A stretch of DNA of 64,000 nucleotides from the NCBI GenBank assembly GCA_947579605.1, contig OX388316.1, forward strand, positions 15,379,290 through 15,443,289. The letters run 5' to 3'. Positions 45,115 through 55,300 of the stretch are shown in pieces. The translations under genes and the position numbers were made by a program. The notes under the pieces are model-generated. The model was not told the origin of the DNA. It ran no database searches and worked only from the letters and a program-made list of their open reading frames with translations. The stretch's first letter is position 1. Every line of letters starts with the position of its first letter. This DNA comes from Athripsodes cinereus (Eukaryota > Arthropoda > Insecta > Trichoptera > Leptoceridae).

Positions 45115-46750
45115 TACCTAATTATAAATTCGAAATTCAATTCGGTCAAAAATTGTGGCCAATTTGAAACCAATTACAAATTTTCTGCTACTCACTACTA
45201 AATACATCATTATCCACCGGCGAAGTATTGACAGTCGGTGTGTTGATCGTATCATTAATAATTAATCGTTCAAATTAAATAAAATTAATGCAGGTCTTGT
45301 TTTGATCGTTAATAAATTCTATACATAATATAATAAAAGTGGGTTATTCGTTAAAACAATAATAATAATAATAATTCAATTATTTAATTGGGTAATGTCA
45401 GTAAAAGCCATTTATGAGCTCATCAATGATTGTTAAATAGATATTAAAATAGTAAAACATGTATGTGCTTAATAATAACGATAATAAGTAATACATAATT
45501 TTATCGATACTAATATCAGGTATGTAATAGAATAGAATGTTCGAACTATTATCATAATCAGGTACAAAGTGCTCGAGTTATTTTGTTAATACGTTCGTAT
45601 ATTTGTTTATTTACTTCTAGTTCGTTTTCTCCTTGTACAATTATTTGATCCGTGTGATTTTTTTTTGTTTTCCTTCTTCGTTTTTCTTCACTGCATACTT
45701 CTCTCTAGCGCGTCATTTTCACAGTCCTACAAGTCTCGTCTGATCACCTACAAGTGCTACCTTCTATGTTTATTCAACAAATGAAACCATTTTTTTGTCT
45801 TTTACAAACATACAGTTATAACATAAATAACAATACACAGAGAAATCAATTACAGTTAGTAAACCAGCAAAGTTTGCAAATATTGTTTGGTATTAGGTAT
45901 ATAATGCAACAATAACATACTGTAGTAGACACGAAAAAAAACAGACCCTTCACAAAAAAAGAAAGCTTAGCTAAGAAAATGTCATATGTAAGTGATAGTT
46001 TCTTGTGTTTAATTTATTTATGCAGCTTATAACGCTTTTAGTCCAAAATCTACTTACTGTATTTTTGATTATTTTATATTTTTTTTGTGTGAAACCGTGT
46101 TGTGAAGCTAGTGCCTACTAAATAAACCGATCGAGTATTTCGCGTAAATGATTACGTAAAATGAAATGGGTCGCCGTATTCACGAATATGAAACTAGCTT
46201 GTTAAATTTTATAAAAAAATCTAGTTACATGCTTACAAAACATATAATTCTGTCTAATGATGTATATAAAGAAATGATTTATTTTAAATCAAGTATGTAG
46301 GTACTTAAATGATCAAATGCTGGATATTCATCAAACAAAATCGTTGATTGAGAATTGCTTCTCTGATTATTGAATATGAATGAATTCTTATGAAATATTA
46401 TTTAATATTATATTGAAATAGAAATTGCTTTACTTTCATACTAGCTTTATGCATGCCTTTATTCAAAGCTTAGTAATTATATAGACATCCATCAAAACAG
46501 CTTGAAAAATATCATTTGAGAAGCTCATAGCTTATTTACTTTAGTTACAATTTGCGGGAAGATTTTTTTTCGCATACTTATGCCTATAATATTATTTTCT
46601 CTGGAAGGCGATTTTTATTTTTTAATTGTTATATTAACATCGTTAACTCGAATTTCTCGTTTATTTAAATTTTGTTACATCTTGTGTTTTTATTTCCAAT
46701 TGTAAAGATTGTGGAGCTATAATATGTATTTATATCAATTGTGTCAAATA
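45115..46750. other. AT-rich interval, no gene recognised
   Basis: No gene, inverted repeat or element end was recognised. Confidence 0.45.
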
Positions 46751-46766
46751 CCTAAGTGAATTATAT

Positions 46767-46929
46767 CAGGACGGTCACGTGTTGAGCACATTGAACAGGA
46801 GAGCATGCATGAGGAATTCTATGACAGTGATCGAAGCGAAAAATATATGCAAGGATAGAAGGAAGTGGCGCTCGATCCTTTCTTCCTACCCCGCGAGGGA
46901 AGCGGCGTGATGGTATGTATGTATGTATG
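46767..46929 (+). mobile_element. Family B LINE 3' end with perfect 14-bp TSD
   Basis: A 163-bp insertion encoding VLSTLNRRACMRN-type residues, followed by TACCCCGCGAGGGAAGC, GGCGTGATGGTATG and a (TATG)n tail. TAAGTGAATTATAT is duplicated exactly at 46753-46766 and 46930-46943. It is extremely 5'-truncated. Confidence 0.93.
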
Positions 46930-47057
46930 TAAGTGAATTATATTGTAATTGAAAAAAAAATACATTTTTCACAATAAAAAATTAAGTATTGCTATCAAAA
47001 AACGTTTAATTCTTCATTAGTCTTTATTATTCAACACCTCCCGTAGGTTCTTTACAG

Positions 47058-47165
47058 CAGTGTTCCGCAAAGGGTGTGCCGCGGCACATTGGTGTACCGT
47101 GGTCATCAGTAGGTGTACGGTGGTCATCAGTAGGTGTGCCGCGGAAAAAAGTCAAGGTTTTCTCA
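47058..47165 (+). mobile_element. hAT-type terminus remnant with small duplication
   Basis: CAGTGTTCCGCAAAGGGTGTG and repeated GTGCCGCGG are typical of a widespread hAT MITE class. A 23-bp unit (GTGGTCATCAGTAGGTGTAC type) is tandemly duplicated at 47098-47145. The right terminus is absent; about 60 bases later the RTE-like copy is inserted. Confidence 0.55.
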
Positions 47166-47222
47166 CTAAACATCTTTTCATATTAGGTATACTGATTTTA
47201 GTAATAAATAAATATTAAATAA

Positions 47223-48401
47223 TCATCATCATCATCATCATCGCCCTCAACGCTCCTCTCGGGAGCACAGGGCAGAAACCAGCCTCCTCTATTCAGAGCG
47301 TCTCTGTGCCAATTGTGTCACCTCTTCCCACGACATTCCTTGCGCTCTGATATCGTTGTCATAGGAACGGTGTATTGTGAAAGAGGGACGCCCGGGCCTA
47401 CGGAACCCCTGCGGACGGAAGAACAGTGCTCTTTTTGGCCAACTATCATTGGGCATTCTCAAAACATGTCCCAGCCAGGACCATCGTCTCTCTTGTATTA
47501 CGGAGATTACAGGTCTCTGCTGGGTGCGCCGGCGCACAGCATCATTTGTAACATGTTCATACCATCTGACATCCAAAATCCTTCTAAGACACTTGTTTTC
47601 AAAGCTTAGTATCTTCCGCTCTTGAGCCTTGGTTAAGTGCCAAGACTCGCAGCCATATAGAAGGATTGGGATGATGCACGCATTGAACAAGCGACATTTT
47701 GTCCTGATGCTGAGTCCAGACGCCTTCCAAACTTTGTTCATGTTGTTGAAAGCCCCGCTAGCTGCTCCTATGCGGATTGGTAATTCCGACCGGAGATCAC
47801 CCTCTGGCGTTATGGTTGCTCCCAGGTACCTGAATTTACTAACCTGAGATATTTGGGAATTGCCAACCATTAGTGGGGTGTGAGTACTCGTGCATGTACT
47901 ATTACATAATTATGTACTACGTTTTACCAGCGTTGATACGAAGGCCAAGGCGCAAAGAATTTTCATAAAGAGCATTAGCGTTGCACTGCAATCCGTCCAC
48001 AGATGTATCAAAAAGGGCTAGATCATCCGCATATTCAAGATCGTGCAGCACTCCCACAGACGTCTCACTGTTTTCACGCTGTGATAAAGGCACACCACCA
48101 GGGCCCAGAATAGATTTTCTGAGCAGGTAGTCCATAATTATGGCAAAGATAAAAGGTGCCAATACACAGCCCTGCCGGACTCCAGTGGTGATCCTGAAGG
48201 TGTCAGTTGGACCACTTGATGTTCTGACAGAACATTCAGAGTCCATATGCAGGGCTTTGATCATGGTTACCACCTTGGGCGGGATGCCATACGTGGCCAG
48301 TATTATCCATTATGGTTGGTCTGTGGGGGCTGTCAAAAACTTTTTCGTAGTCAATGAAGCAACATGCAAGCGGTGAGTTGAACTCTTGCGACTTGTTGTT
48401 G
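47223..48401 (-). mobile_element. RTE-like LINE, longest copy, 13-bp TSD
   Basis: AAATATTAAATAA is duplicated exactly at 47210-47222 and 48402-48414, giving exact limits for a 1179-bp 5'-truncated insertion. The low-coordinate end has a (GAT)n tail preceded by GGGC and the stem-loop GCTCC-CGAGA-GGAGC (47252-47266). It includes half of the reverse transcriptase and the whole C-terminal region. Confidence 0.93.
47280..48400 (-). pseudogene. RTE-like reverse transcriptase, C-terminal half
   Basis: From high to low coordinates: FIDYEKVFDS (RT motif A, about 48328-48358, in a shifted frame); GVRQGCVLAP (about 48166-48195) and YADDLALF (about 48015-48040) in the open frame 48273-47917; an AAG-to-TAG stop after NAGKT (47917-47919) with about 45 scrambled bases; then the frame 47870-47289 with VSKFRYLGATI, YGCESWHLTKAQ, ENKCLRRILDVRWYEHV, AVRRRTQ, GHVLRMPND and MSWEEVTQLAQRR. 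Motif order and the C-terminal GHV.R block fit RTE-like endonuclease-RT proteins. Broken by one stop and at least two frameshifts; the endonuclease is absent. Confidence 0.88.
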
Positions 48402-48434
48402 AAATATTAAATAAACATTGCTTTTTTTCTTTGG

Positions 48435-48668
48435 TGTTGTAGTGAACAGGCAACACCAAAGAGTATTGTGGTCAGCTGGGATGACGTCATTTATTTGATT
48501 GTGATAAGAATATTATCACAATCCAAAATCATTCTAGTTCTCTCTGCCTGGCTGACCACACATACGTTTTACATTCTCTCTATAAATCTAGTGTAACATT
48601 ATTCGTATTAGTAGAACTGTGTTTAATAATAAATTATCTTTCATAATAATCGCGAGTTTCATTATACA
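48435..48668 (+). mobile_element. Solo LTR with 5-bp TSD
   Basis: The 234-bp unit begins TGTTGTAGTG and ends TTATACA (TG...CA ends), flanked by TTTGG at 48430-48434 and 48669-48673. It contains a palindromic CRE-like TGACGTCA (48482-48489), a perfect 11-bp hairpin GATTGTGATAA/TTATCACAATC (48497-48523), a TATAAAT box (48581-48587) and AATAAA-type sequence (TAATAATAAATT) near 48625, which fits a U3-R-U5 layout. No internal retroviral-type genes are present, so it is a recombined solo LTR. The superfamily is not determined; the TGTTG start occurs in insect Copia and BEL elements. Confidence 0.82.
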
Positions 48669-48674
48669 TTTGGT

Positions 48675-49505
48675 AAGTCACTTTCTAACCTTCTGATCTG
48701 GAGTAAATCTATAAATCTATAAATTCTTTGCCATCCCCATCAGGGATCTTCATATCACACTACTAACCTAATTTCTACAGTGTATCTCTAAAATTTCTTG
48801 ATTTGATAGGTGTACCTTGAACACACTTGGGTTCATCAATATTGCAGTATCACAATAAAAAAGGAAAATATTAACACAGAAAGGTCGTAATAAACACAAC
48901 ATACAAAAAAACATGGTGTATTTTTCTATTGAGAGCATTAGTTTATCCATACTTGTCAGAAATGAGCATCAATAAATATCTAAGTAATAAATACACCTAC
49001 AAATGGACTTAAATATTTAGGTATCATTAGATTATATATGCACAGAAATGTATCGAGTGGTTTATGAAATGTAAGTTCAATTCAATTCACTAAATATTTC
49101 ATGAAATTCGTATATACCAAATTATTATTTAAGTAGGTAGGTACTATGATTTAAATTTCAAAGGATAAAAGCGTCGATTCATTTGTAATATATCTTAAAT
49201 AAATATTAGAGATCTGGGAAATCGTTTGATAGACTCGTTTAATATATAAATAATTAATGAAATTCTATGTAGTCGATTCATGCATAATTAATTGGAAACT
49301 GAGTTTATGAGAATACTAATATTTTATAATGTGTTCTTTTATTTTGTATTTTTGAAAAGTCTTGAATAATTTGCGACGAATTTTGTAAATTCATTATACT
49401 ACTTTTATCAAATGCATTAGCTGGAAAACCAATTTGAATAAGAGAATCGTTTTTGGGAATTAATGTTACAGCAATTGACACATAATGATTGAAAATTTTA
49501 AATTC
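48675..49505. other. No gene recognised
   Basis: AT-rich. 48690-48770 contains a small tandem ATCTATAA pair and a GC-richer GCCATCCCCATCAGGGATC segment of unknown origin. Confidence 0.45.
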
Positions 49506-49509
49506 TCAA

Positions 49510-49680
49510 TTCCACAAAAAAACAGATTTGAGAACTCTGGAAAGTGTGGAGATGTTCAAGGCAAGGTTAAAGACTATGTTGCTCAGGAGGCGTTATGATT
49601 TTTGAATGGGGCCTTGTGGTGATTTTTCCACAAAACGCATATTTAAAAAAAACTCTAGTTTATTATTATTATTATAATTT
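49510..49680 (+). mobile_element. L2/CR1-like LINE C-terminal fragment
   Basis: LRTLESVEMFKARLKTMLLRRR-type coding (read from 49528 to about 49600), a stop, then a 3' UTR with CCTTGTGGTG and a (TTA)n tail at 49660-49676, the same layout as at 8141-8337 but a more distant family. Confidence 0.6.
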
Positions 49681-49924
49681 AAATTTTTGAAGAAAATTTA
49701 AGTGCATGTTGGTGTGCTACAATATGATAAAAATGATCTTTTAATTTATTTATATTTCAACAAAAGATGAAAATACATATTTTCAAGTTCTCTTATTAAT
49801 GCTTTTATGTCATATATTTTTTATTTGCCTTTTGTTTAATTGAAAAAATTATGTTCACTTTCTGTCTTATAATTTGAATTAGGTTTTACATTTATCAAAC
49901 GTTATTAATTCTATATATTATGTA

Positions 49925-49978
49925 CTATTAAAGGCAAATGCCGTGTATTCTTCAAAAATAAAATAAATATATTTTGAT
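49925..49978 (+). repeat. LINE 3' terminus: GGC hairpin plus AATAAA tail
   Basis: TTAAAGGCAAATGCCGTG followed by AAAAATAAAATAAATA. The stem is GGC/GCC with an AAAT loop. It may belong to the preceding unrecognisable 3' UTR (49680-49925). Confidence 0.55.
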
Positions 49979-50277
49979 GCCTAATCATTGTAAAATATTT
50001 TACAAACAGTAGACAAGCACTTCACACGATGGCATGCTGAAGATGGAAATTGCAATGAACAGGAAAGATCAAAGGCCCATGAATGAAAGCTTTGTTTTAA
50101 GATTCATAAAGGCTGAAATTAGTTATGGTATGTATACCACTAATTAATTTAATTCATACATTTTTTGTATCAAAACTACATAGGTACATACAACATCTGC
50201 AGCATAAATATGAAATCTAATTAATATTAAATAAAGTATGTATGTATGTTTGTTAATTTGTGTGACGCATACACATT

Positions 50278-50365
50278 TCGTTACCTTACTTTGAAAAGGT
50301 TCTATAATACAGTATATAGAATTCCCTATACACATAGATAGAACCTTTTCAAAGTAAGGTAACGA
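50278..50365. repeat. Perfect 28-bp inverted repeat, 32-base loop
   Basis: 50278-50305 (TCGTTACCTTACTTTGAAAA, then GGTTCTAT) and 50338-50365 are exact reverse complements. The loop is AT-rich. It is not part of any recognised element and has no TSD that I can see. A transcribed hairpin or short foldback element are both possible. Confidence 0.9.
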
Positions 50366-50429
50366 TTTACTAGAGTTTGTAAATGATGCATACCTACATT
50401 TTATGTTTCTTGAGGTTTCAGCCAAAAAA

Positions 50430-50660
50430 TAGGCCTCCCAATCTTTTCTACAAGTTTACGAGCGTTTTGTAAAAGGGATTCATAAAACATCATCCGTAAG
50501 ATATTTATTATTTTTAAGTCAGCGATTATAATAACGCCTCTCATCTTAACGATTTCACCTCCCATCCTAAATGTGTTTTTTTTATAGACACGGAGAGTAC
50601 GATCTGCATAATACTTACATGCAGTTGGTTCATTGGCAAATCTCTCTTGATGGAGATGCT
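50430..50660 (+). repeat. Family A repeat, sense, diverged
   Basis: CCTCCCAATCTTTTCTACAAG, GTTTACGAGCGTTTTGTAAA, CATAAAACATCATCCGTAAG, CACCTCCCATCCTAAATG, GACACGGAGAGTACGATCTG, and TACATGCAGTTGGTTCATTGGC appear in the family order; the 3' hairpin is lost. Confidence 0.6.
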
Positions 50661-51119
50661 GCGATGGAAAATACGGACGTAAATGAAGATAGAGATTTTA
50701 TTATAAAATTTTCGATGAATGACGATAACTAATACGCTCTGAATGAAGCGGGTTTTGAAACTAGTAAAATAATATAATATAATAATTAATTTTATAATAT
50801 GATATTATATTTCTGTTGAATTCTAGCCCAGAACAAAACAAAAATCAAACTAGGTAGATATTATTTTAAATTGTGAACAAAGAATCAAACTATGTACCTG
50901 TGTGTTTATGAATGCAAGTACGTAGTACTTTTGTATTCAAATTCTGACCAGCACCAAAAACCTATTAATATTAACTATTATATCGATTTGTAATTAAGCA
51001 AAGTATTTTTTATAACATATTCTATTCATCATTTATAGAGAGAGTAGCTATGTATTAAAGAGTATTATCATGATACTTTTAAAATAACTTAACCTTAGAA
51101 GACATTTCTAGAGTAGTAA

Positions 51120-51195
51120 GATATGGGACCCGTCCTGAATGTAGTTTTTTATTCGCACGGAAAAGACAACTTTCATATTTAATAAAAATGGAGTG
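51120..51195 (+). repeat. Family A fragment, sense
   Basis: CCGTCCTGAATGTAGTTTTTT, CGCACGGAAAAGACAACTTTC. Only the middle part is recognisable. Confidence 0.45.
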
Positions 51196-51824
51196 AGTCT
51201 GCAATTAAAAATTTCAATTACTGATGAGACTTGTTTTCACTTGCCGTTTTCGTTGCATGCATGTGAAATTTCTTTCCAAACATTAAACATTCGCTTGTCT
51301 ACTAGGCCACATAAGGAAGAAGTTATGACTATATTATAGATTAATGAAAAACAGTCTTCCTGTTAGTCAGCGAAGTTCACCATTGTGAGTTATAAGTTGT
51401 GTAAAAAAGAATTTCCAATCATGACTAGATTTGCTCAAATTTCTTACTCTCAAATCAACTAACATCTATGGACATTTCAGTAACTCGTAAAAACAACACT
51501 GGTAAACCGAAAAACATCCCAAACAACATCACATCAAGGAATACTTTTGGTGTTAGCTGGAAGATTCAAATCCTGGATATCTCAATTGATAGTCTAATAT
51601 TTAACATTAGACTATTGACAACCTTGCAATATATTTTTTTCACATATATTTTTATGAGATATCCAATTATACCGACTGTTAATCATCCACTTTTCTTCAT
51701 TCCTTTGAAATTACGATATGTATTGAATAGTTCTAGGTTTTATAATTATAACTTTATGTTTTTACAATAATATGTTATTACTCGTATATATATATCGTTA
51801 CATAAATATATTATTTTTAGCTGA

Positions 51825-51905
51825 TCCCGTGGAGTCTTCAGTAAAAAAACAACAGGTTTCTCACCCTTTTATGTAAGTTTTCGAGTATCCTGTTCAAGGC
51901 AAGTG
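51825..51905 (+). repeat. Family A head fragment, sense
   Basis: CCGTGGAGTC, CACCCTTTTATGTAAG, TTTTCGAGTATCCTG and CAAGGCAAGTG match the head of the family as read at 4560-4640. Confidence 0.5.
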
Positions 51906-51994
51906 TTAGTAAAACTTTACATATAATTTTATTAAATAAAATATAAAAATATATTATTGAGCACTGTTTAATCTCCACTATGTTAGGTTAGATA

Positions 51995-52032
51995 CCGAAC
52001 GTTTTCGCCTATACTTGTAGGCATCTTCAGGG
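51995..52032 (-). ncRNA. Degenerate hammerhead-like motif (Penelope-type)
   Basis: The minus strand reads CCTGAAGATGCCTACAAGTA, then TAGGCGAAAACGTTCGG. This matches the order of a hammerhead ribozyme core: CTGANGA, a stem II hairpin (GCCTA/TAGGC), then GAAA. The CTGATGA box carries T-to-A at its fifth base and the GAAA box has an extra A, so cleavage is doubtful. Hammerheads are known in terminal repeats of Penelope-like elements; the flanks here may be a Penelope remnant, but no reverse transcriptase or GIY-YIG coding was found. Confidence 0.4.
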
Positions 52033-52092
52033 AAACTGAAATCTAAAAATTGTGAAGGCTGTTGTTCATGTGGTGAGAAGGGTGCAGGTAGT

Positions 52093-52112
52093 GGGAGGGG
52101 TAGTGGGAGGGG
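52093..52112 (+). other. G-quadruplex motif
   Basis: Four G-tracts: GGG-A-GGGG-TAGT-GGG-A-GGGG, the duplicated unit GTGGGAGGGGTA, in an otherwise AT-rich region. Loops of 1, 4 and 1 bases meet the usual quadruplex pattern. Confidence 0.8.
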
Positions 52113-52194
52113 TAATGGTAGATATGGAGGCGGGATGGTTGGCAGGAGTAGATATATAGTAGATTACATATAAGACAATAAACATCTACAATTC

Positions 52195-52330
52195 AGCAAT
52201 ATGCATGCCACCTATTTTGAAATTCTTATTTTTTATTGGCATGGAGAGGACTATCTATATGTGTATAGTGTGCAGTTAGTACGCTGGCTACCCCTATTGC
52301 GGTACATACCGTGATGGTACAGTAGTAGGT
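52195..52330 (+). repeat. Family A repeat, sense
   Basis: CAATTCAGCAATATGCATGCC, CACCTATTTTGAAATTC, TTATTGGCATGGAGAGGAC, GCAGTTAGTACGCTGGCTACC, a decayed hairpin, CATACCGTGATGGTACAG and TAGTAG tail. Confidence 0.7.
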
Positions 52331-52334
52331 ATTA

Positions 52335-55300
52335 TTATTATCATAAGTCTGGGTTAAGGGATTGTATGTATGTCTAATGATTAAATTAATATGAATAAAT
52401 AATATTCCTATTAAGCTTGATAATACCCTATTCATAATGCGTATATATCTAATACGTCTGTTACCTGTTCTAATGAGACGGGTTGTATCGTTGTTGGCGA
52501 TATGCACATTAATCATTTTACGGGTGGTTTAAACCTCGACTAAAATAATATTAATTATTTTCACTAGATGATAATAATATAAGGTAGGCACACACTAACA
52601 AACAACACATATAATATTACATAGGTATATACTTACACAATATTTCAACATATTTTTTTATCTATGCGTTTTTTGATAGACGTTGCCCGTTACACGAAGA
52701 CAGCTTGTGTAAAGAATTTTTCCAAACATAGAATTGGCATTTTCAGCCCGGAGCCAAATATTCATAATATAATAAACTAAAGACTCAAATTACTTGTAGC
52801 CTTTAGTTTAGTTTTAAAACTTCATGCATTATGTATGAAGTTCTGAATAATATAACAAGTTATACATAATGTTATTATTCTTAGATGCTTAAAGTCGGTT
52901 TGTCTTAAAAGCGCGGTTAGTTTTTAAAGCTTTATAGACTGTTGTCTGATTTTGGATTTTAATTATCCATCTATACAATGAGTATACTGTTTTAATTACC
53001 TACCAACACGAATTGAATAAGTTTAGTTTTCAATTTGTTCGTATTATTGATTTGAGCGCTACAAAAAAGAAATTACAGTAATAAAAAACTTTTTGAATAA
53101 CAATTAAACATATTGCACACCTCGAGGTTAAAATATAAATACAAAGTAATGATTAAGTACCATTCTATAACATTTTCTTTAACGGAAAAATTATATCAAT
53201 ATTATGAGCGAAATTATAATAAACATATACATAAGTGAAGTCTTGAGATAGTTATAGTGCTCAAATTTTAAAAATTAAATATTTTTCTGTACCAAGTCAA
53301 AGAATGCGTTTAAATATGTAAATGCGTGCGATGGAAGACTTTTGGTTTACCCTTATAAAAAATACATTTAAGAGAGAGTACTCATATGATAAATATCCAC
53401 GATGGTGGTTTTGGCTGGTTGGCCCTTCAGGTCTACTCAATGGCCCACCCGTGAGGAAAACTTTGATTTTAATGTGCAGATAAATAGGATTTTACGACTC
53501 CTGAGATATCCGGGTGGAGGTGGGTCTCTCTTCAATAACCCTTTAATAATGTCGTATTTTTTTTCTCATATTATGTAACACATAATATTACGCATGAAAG
53601 ATATCCAAAACCCTAAGATGCACACATTTTTGTTTCCCTAAAAACGCTTAATATTTGCTTTTGTATTAGGTACCTTCACACTATTTCTTATTTGGTAAAA
53701 GCGGCTATAAAGGACACATAATTAAACTTTCGTGCAAACGAACAAATTTTAATATTTATAAAATTTCAATTTATCCATTTTTCTTTTGCTTACTAAAATT
53801 GACAATGTGAAGAATTTTGGCGATTAATTTTCCTTGGTTTTAGTTTATTTTTATCAATAGAAATACATCAAATTAAACTGAATATGTTTATGTACATATT
53901 ACAGAAAGTTTAAAAATTATAATGTTAGATTTCCTTTGTATTCATATTATTTACAACATTGTTGTTATTATTTTATACTTACGTAGGTACCTACCTACAT
54001 CATCAAAGTTTATTGCGGATGATATCGAAAACGTTTAACCGCTCAGAGGTCGTTAAAATTATCAAAAATCGTGTTACAATATTATCCCTGGAAGGCAATG
54101 AATTAAATTTAACTAGGTAGGTTATATCTACTTACTACAAATTGTGTGCATATAATTGTGATACATAGTAAAAAAACTATTGAAGCAGCATCAATACATT
54201 CACAATATCACAATCAAAATAGCATCTACAACTACATACATAGGTACAGTACTATTATAATGTATCTCTACTATTATAATAATAAATTGAAAAGTATTGA
54301 GTCATATGCTACAAAAAATTATTGAATTTTCTAATTTTTCTTAAAAATTATTTCGCCTACTTCTAACACTTTTTCATACAAAATGCCATTGGTAGATATT
54401 TTTGATTGGTGGTATTTTTAATCGAAGTCATGTTCAAATGTTCATTGTTTGTATGCGACAATTATTACTGAACAATATCATTACATTTTGGACAGAATTA
54501 AAAACAACATGTCATCTGCAGTTTGCAAAAATCATAAAATATTAGAATAGTAGGTACCTACCTGCTTATAACGTGTAGATCTGAAATACGTTTTTGAAAT
54601 GATAAAATTATTTGTTTGTTCATGGTAAATCTAAACATAATATCTACATTGACTCAATACATTAGCAACTTCACTACAGATCAGTGGACTTAGTGTGTGT
54701 TTTACAGTACAACAAAGTAAGTGAAAATGACTTTAGAAGGAACGTTGTGTATAACTGTTTTCTCGTCAACAGCACTAGTCAACATTCTAGTTTTTAAAAG
54801 CTTCCAGGTACTCAACACAACGAAATTAACCTGCAATCTAAATGTACATTAATTCGTTTATTCATCGATAAACAGACAGAATATTTTGACAACCGTCTTA
54901 TCAAAATAATTACTAAATACATTGACACTTATGAAGTCATTCTAAATTTGTTAAAATATATTTTAAAATATAATGTTGCTTATATCATCATCAAATTACA
55001 AATACTTCAACAATATTTTCAATAATAACAATGTAGTATAAGTTTATTCACCATTTACATCACAGCATCATTACATATTAAATGCAAAGTATTTCATGAT
55101 CAACATTAAACTTGGTAAATCTATACTTACCTGCATTATACTTATTATATCTATACCTACATTATTGTATACCTATAGTCTGTTTAACTTCTAATCAGTG
55201 TGTTTAATCTAGTTCGTATGCTTAGATATATATCGAAACTCTCATTTTTTATGTAAAATATTGTTCACATTGTTTTTTTTTTTGTTTATGTCTACAAAAC

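Noticed and set aside
45358..45375. Short (AAT)n runs here and at 32632-32662 as regulatory features
   Set aside because: Simple microsatellites of a kind common in this AT-rich DNA; no functional context.
54727..54855. Short frame starting MTLEGTLCITVF with a nearby GTAAGT and TCAGT
   Set aside because: It could be the first exon of a small secreted or membrane protein with an arthropod initiator upstream, but splice and start signals this short occur by chance and no second exon was found.
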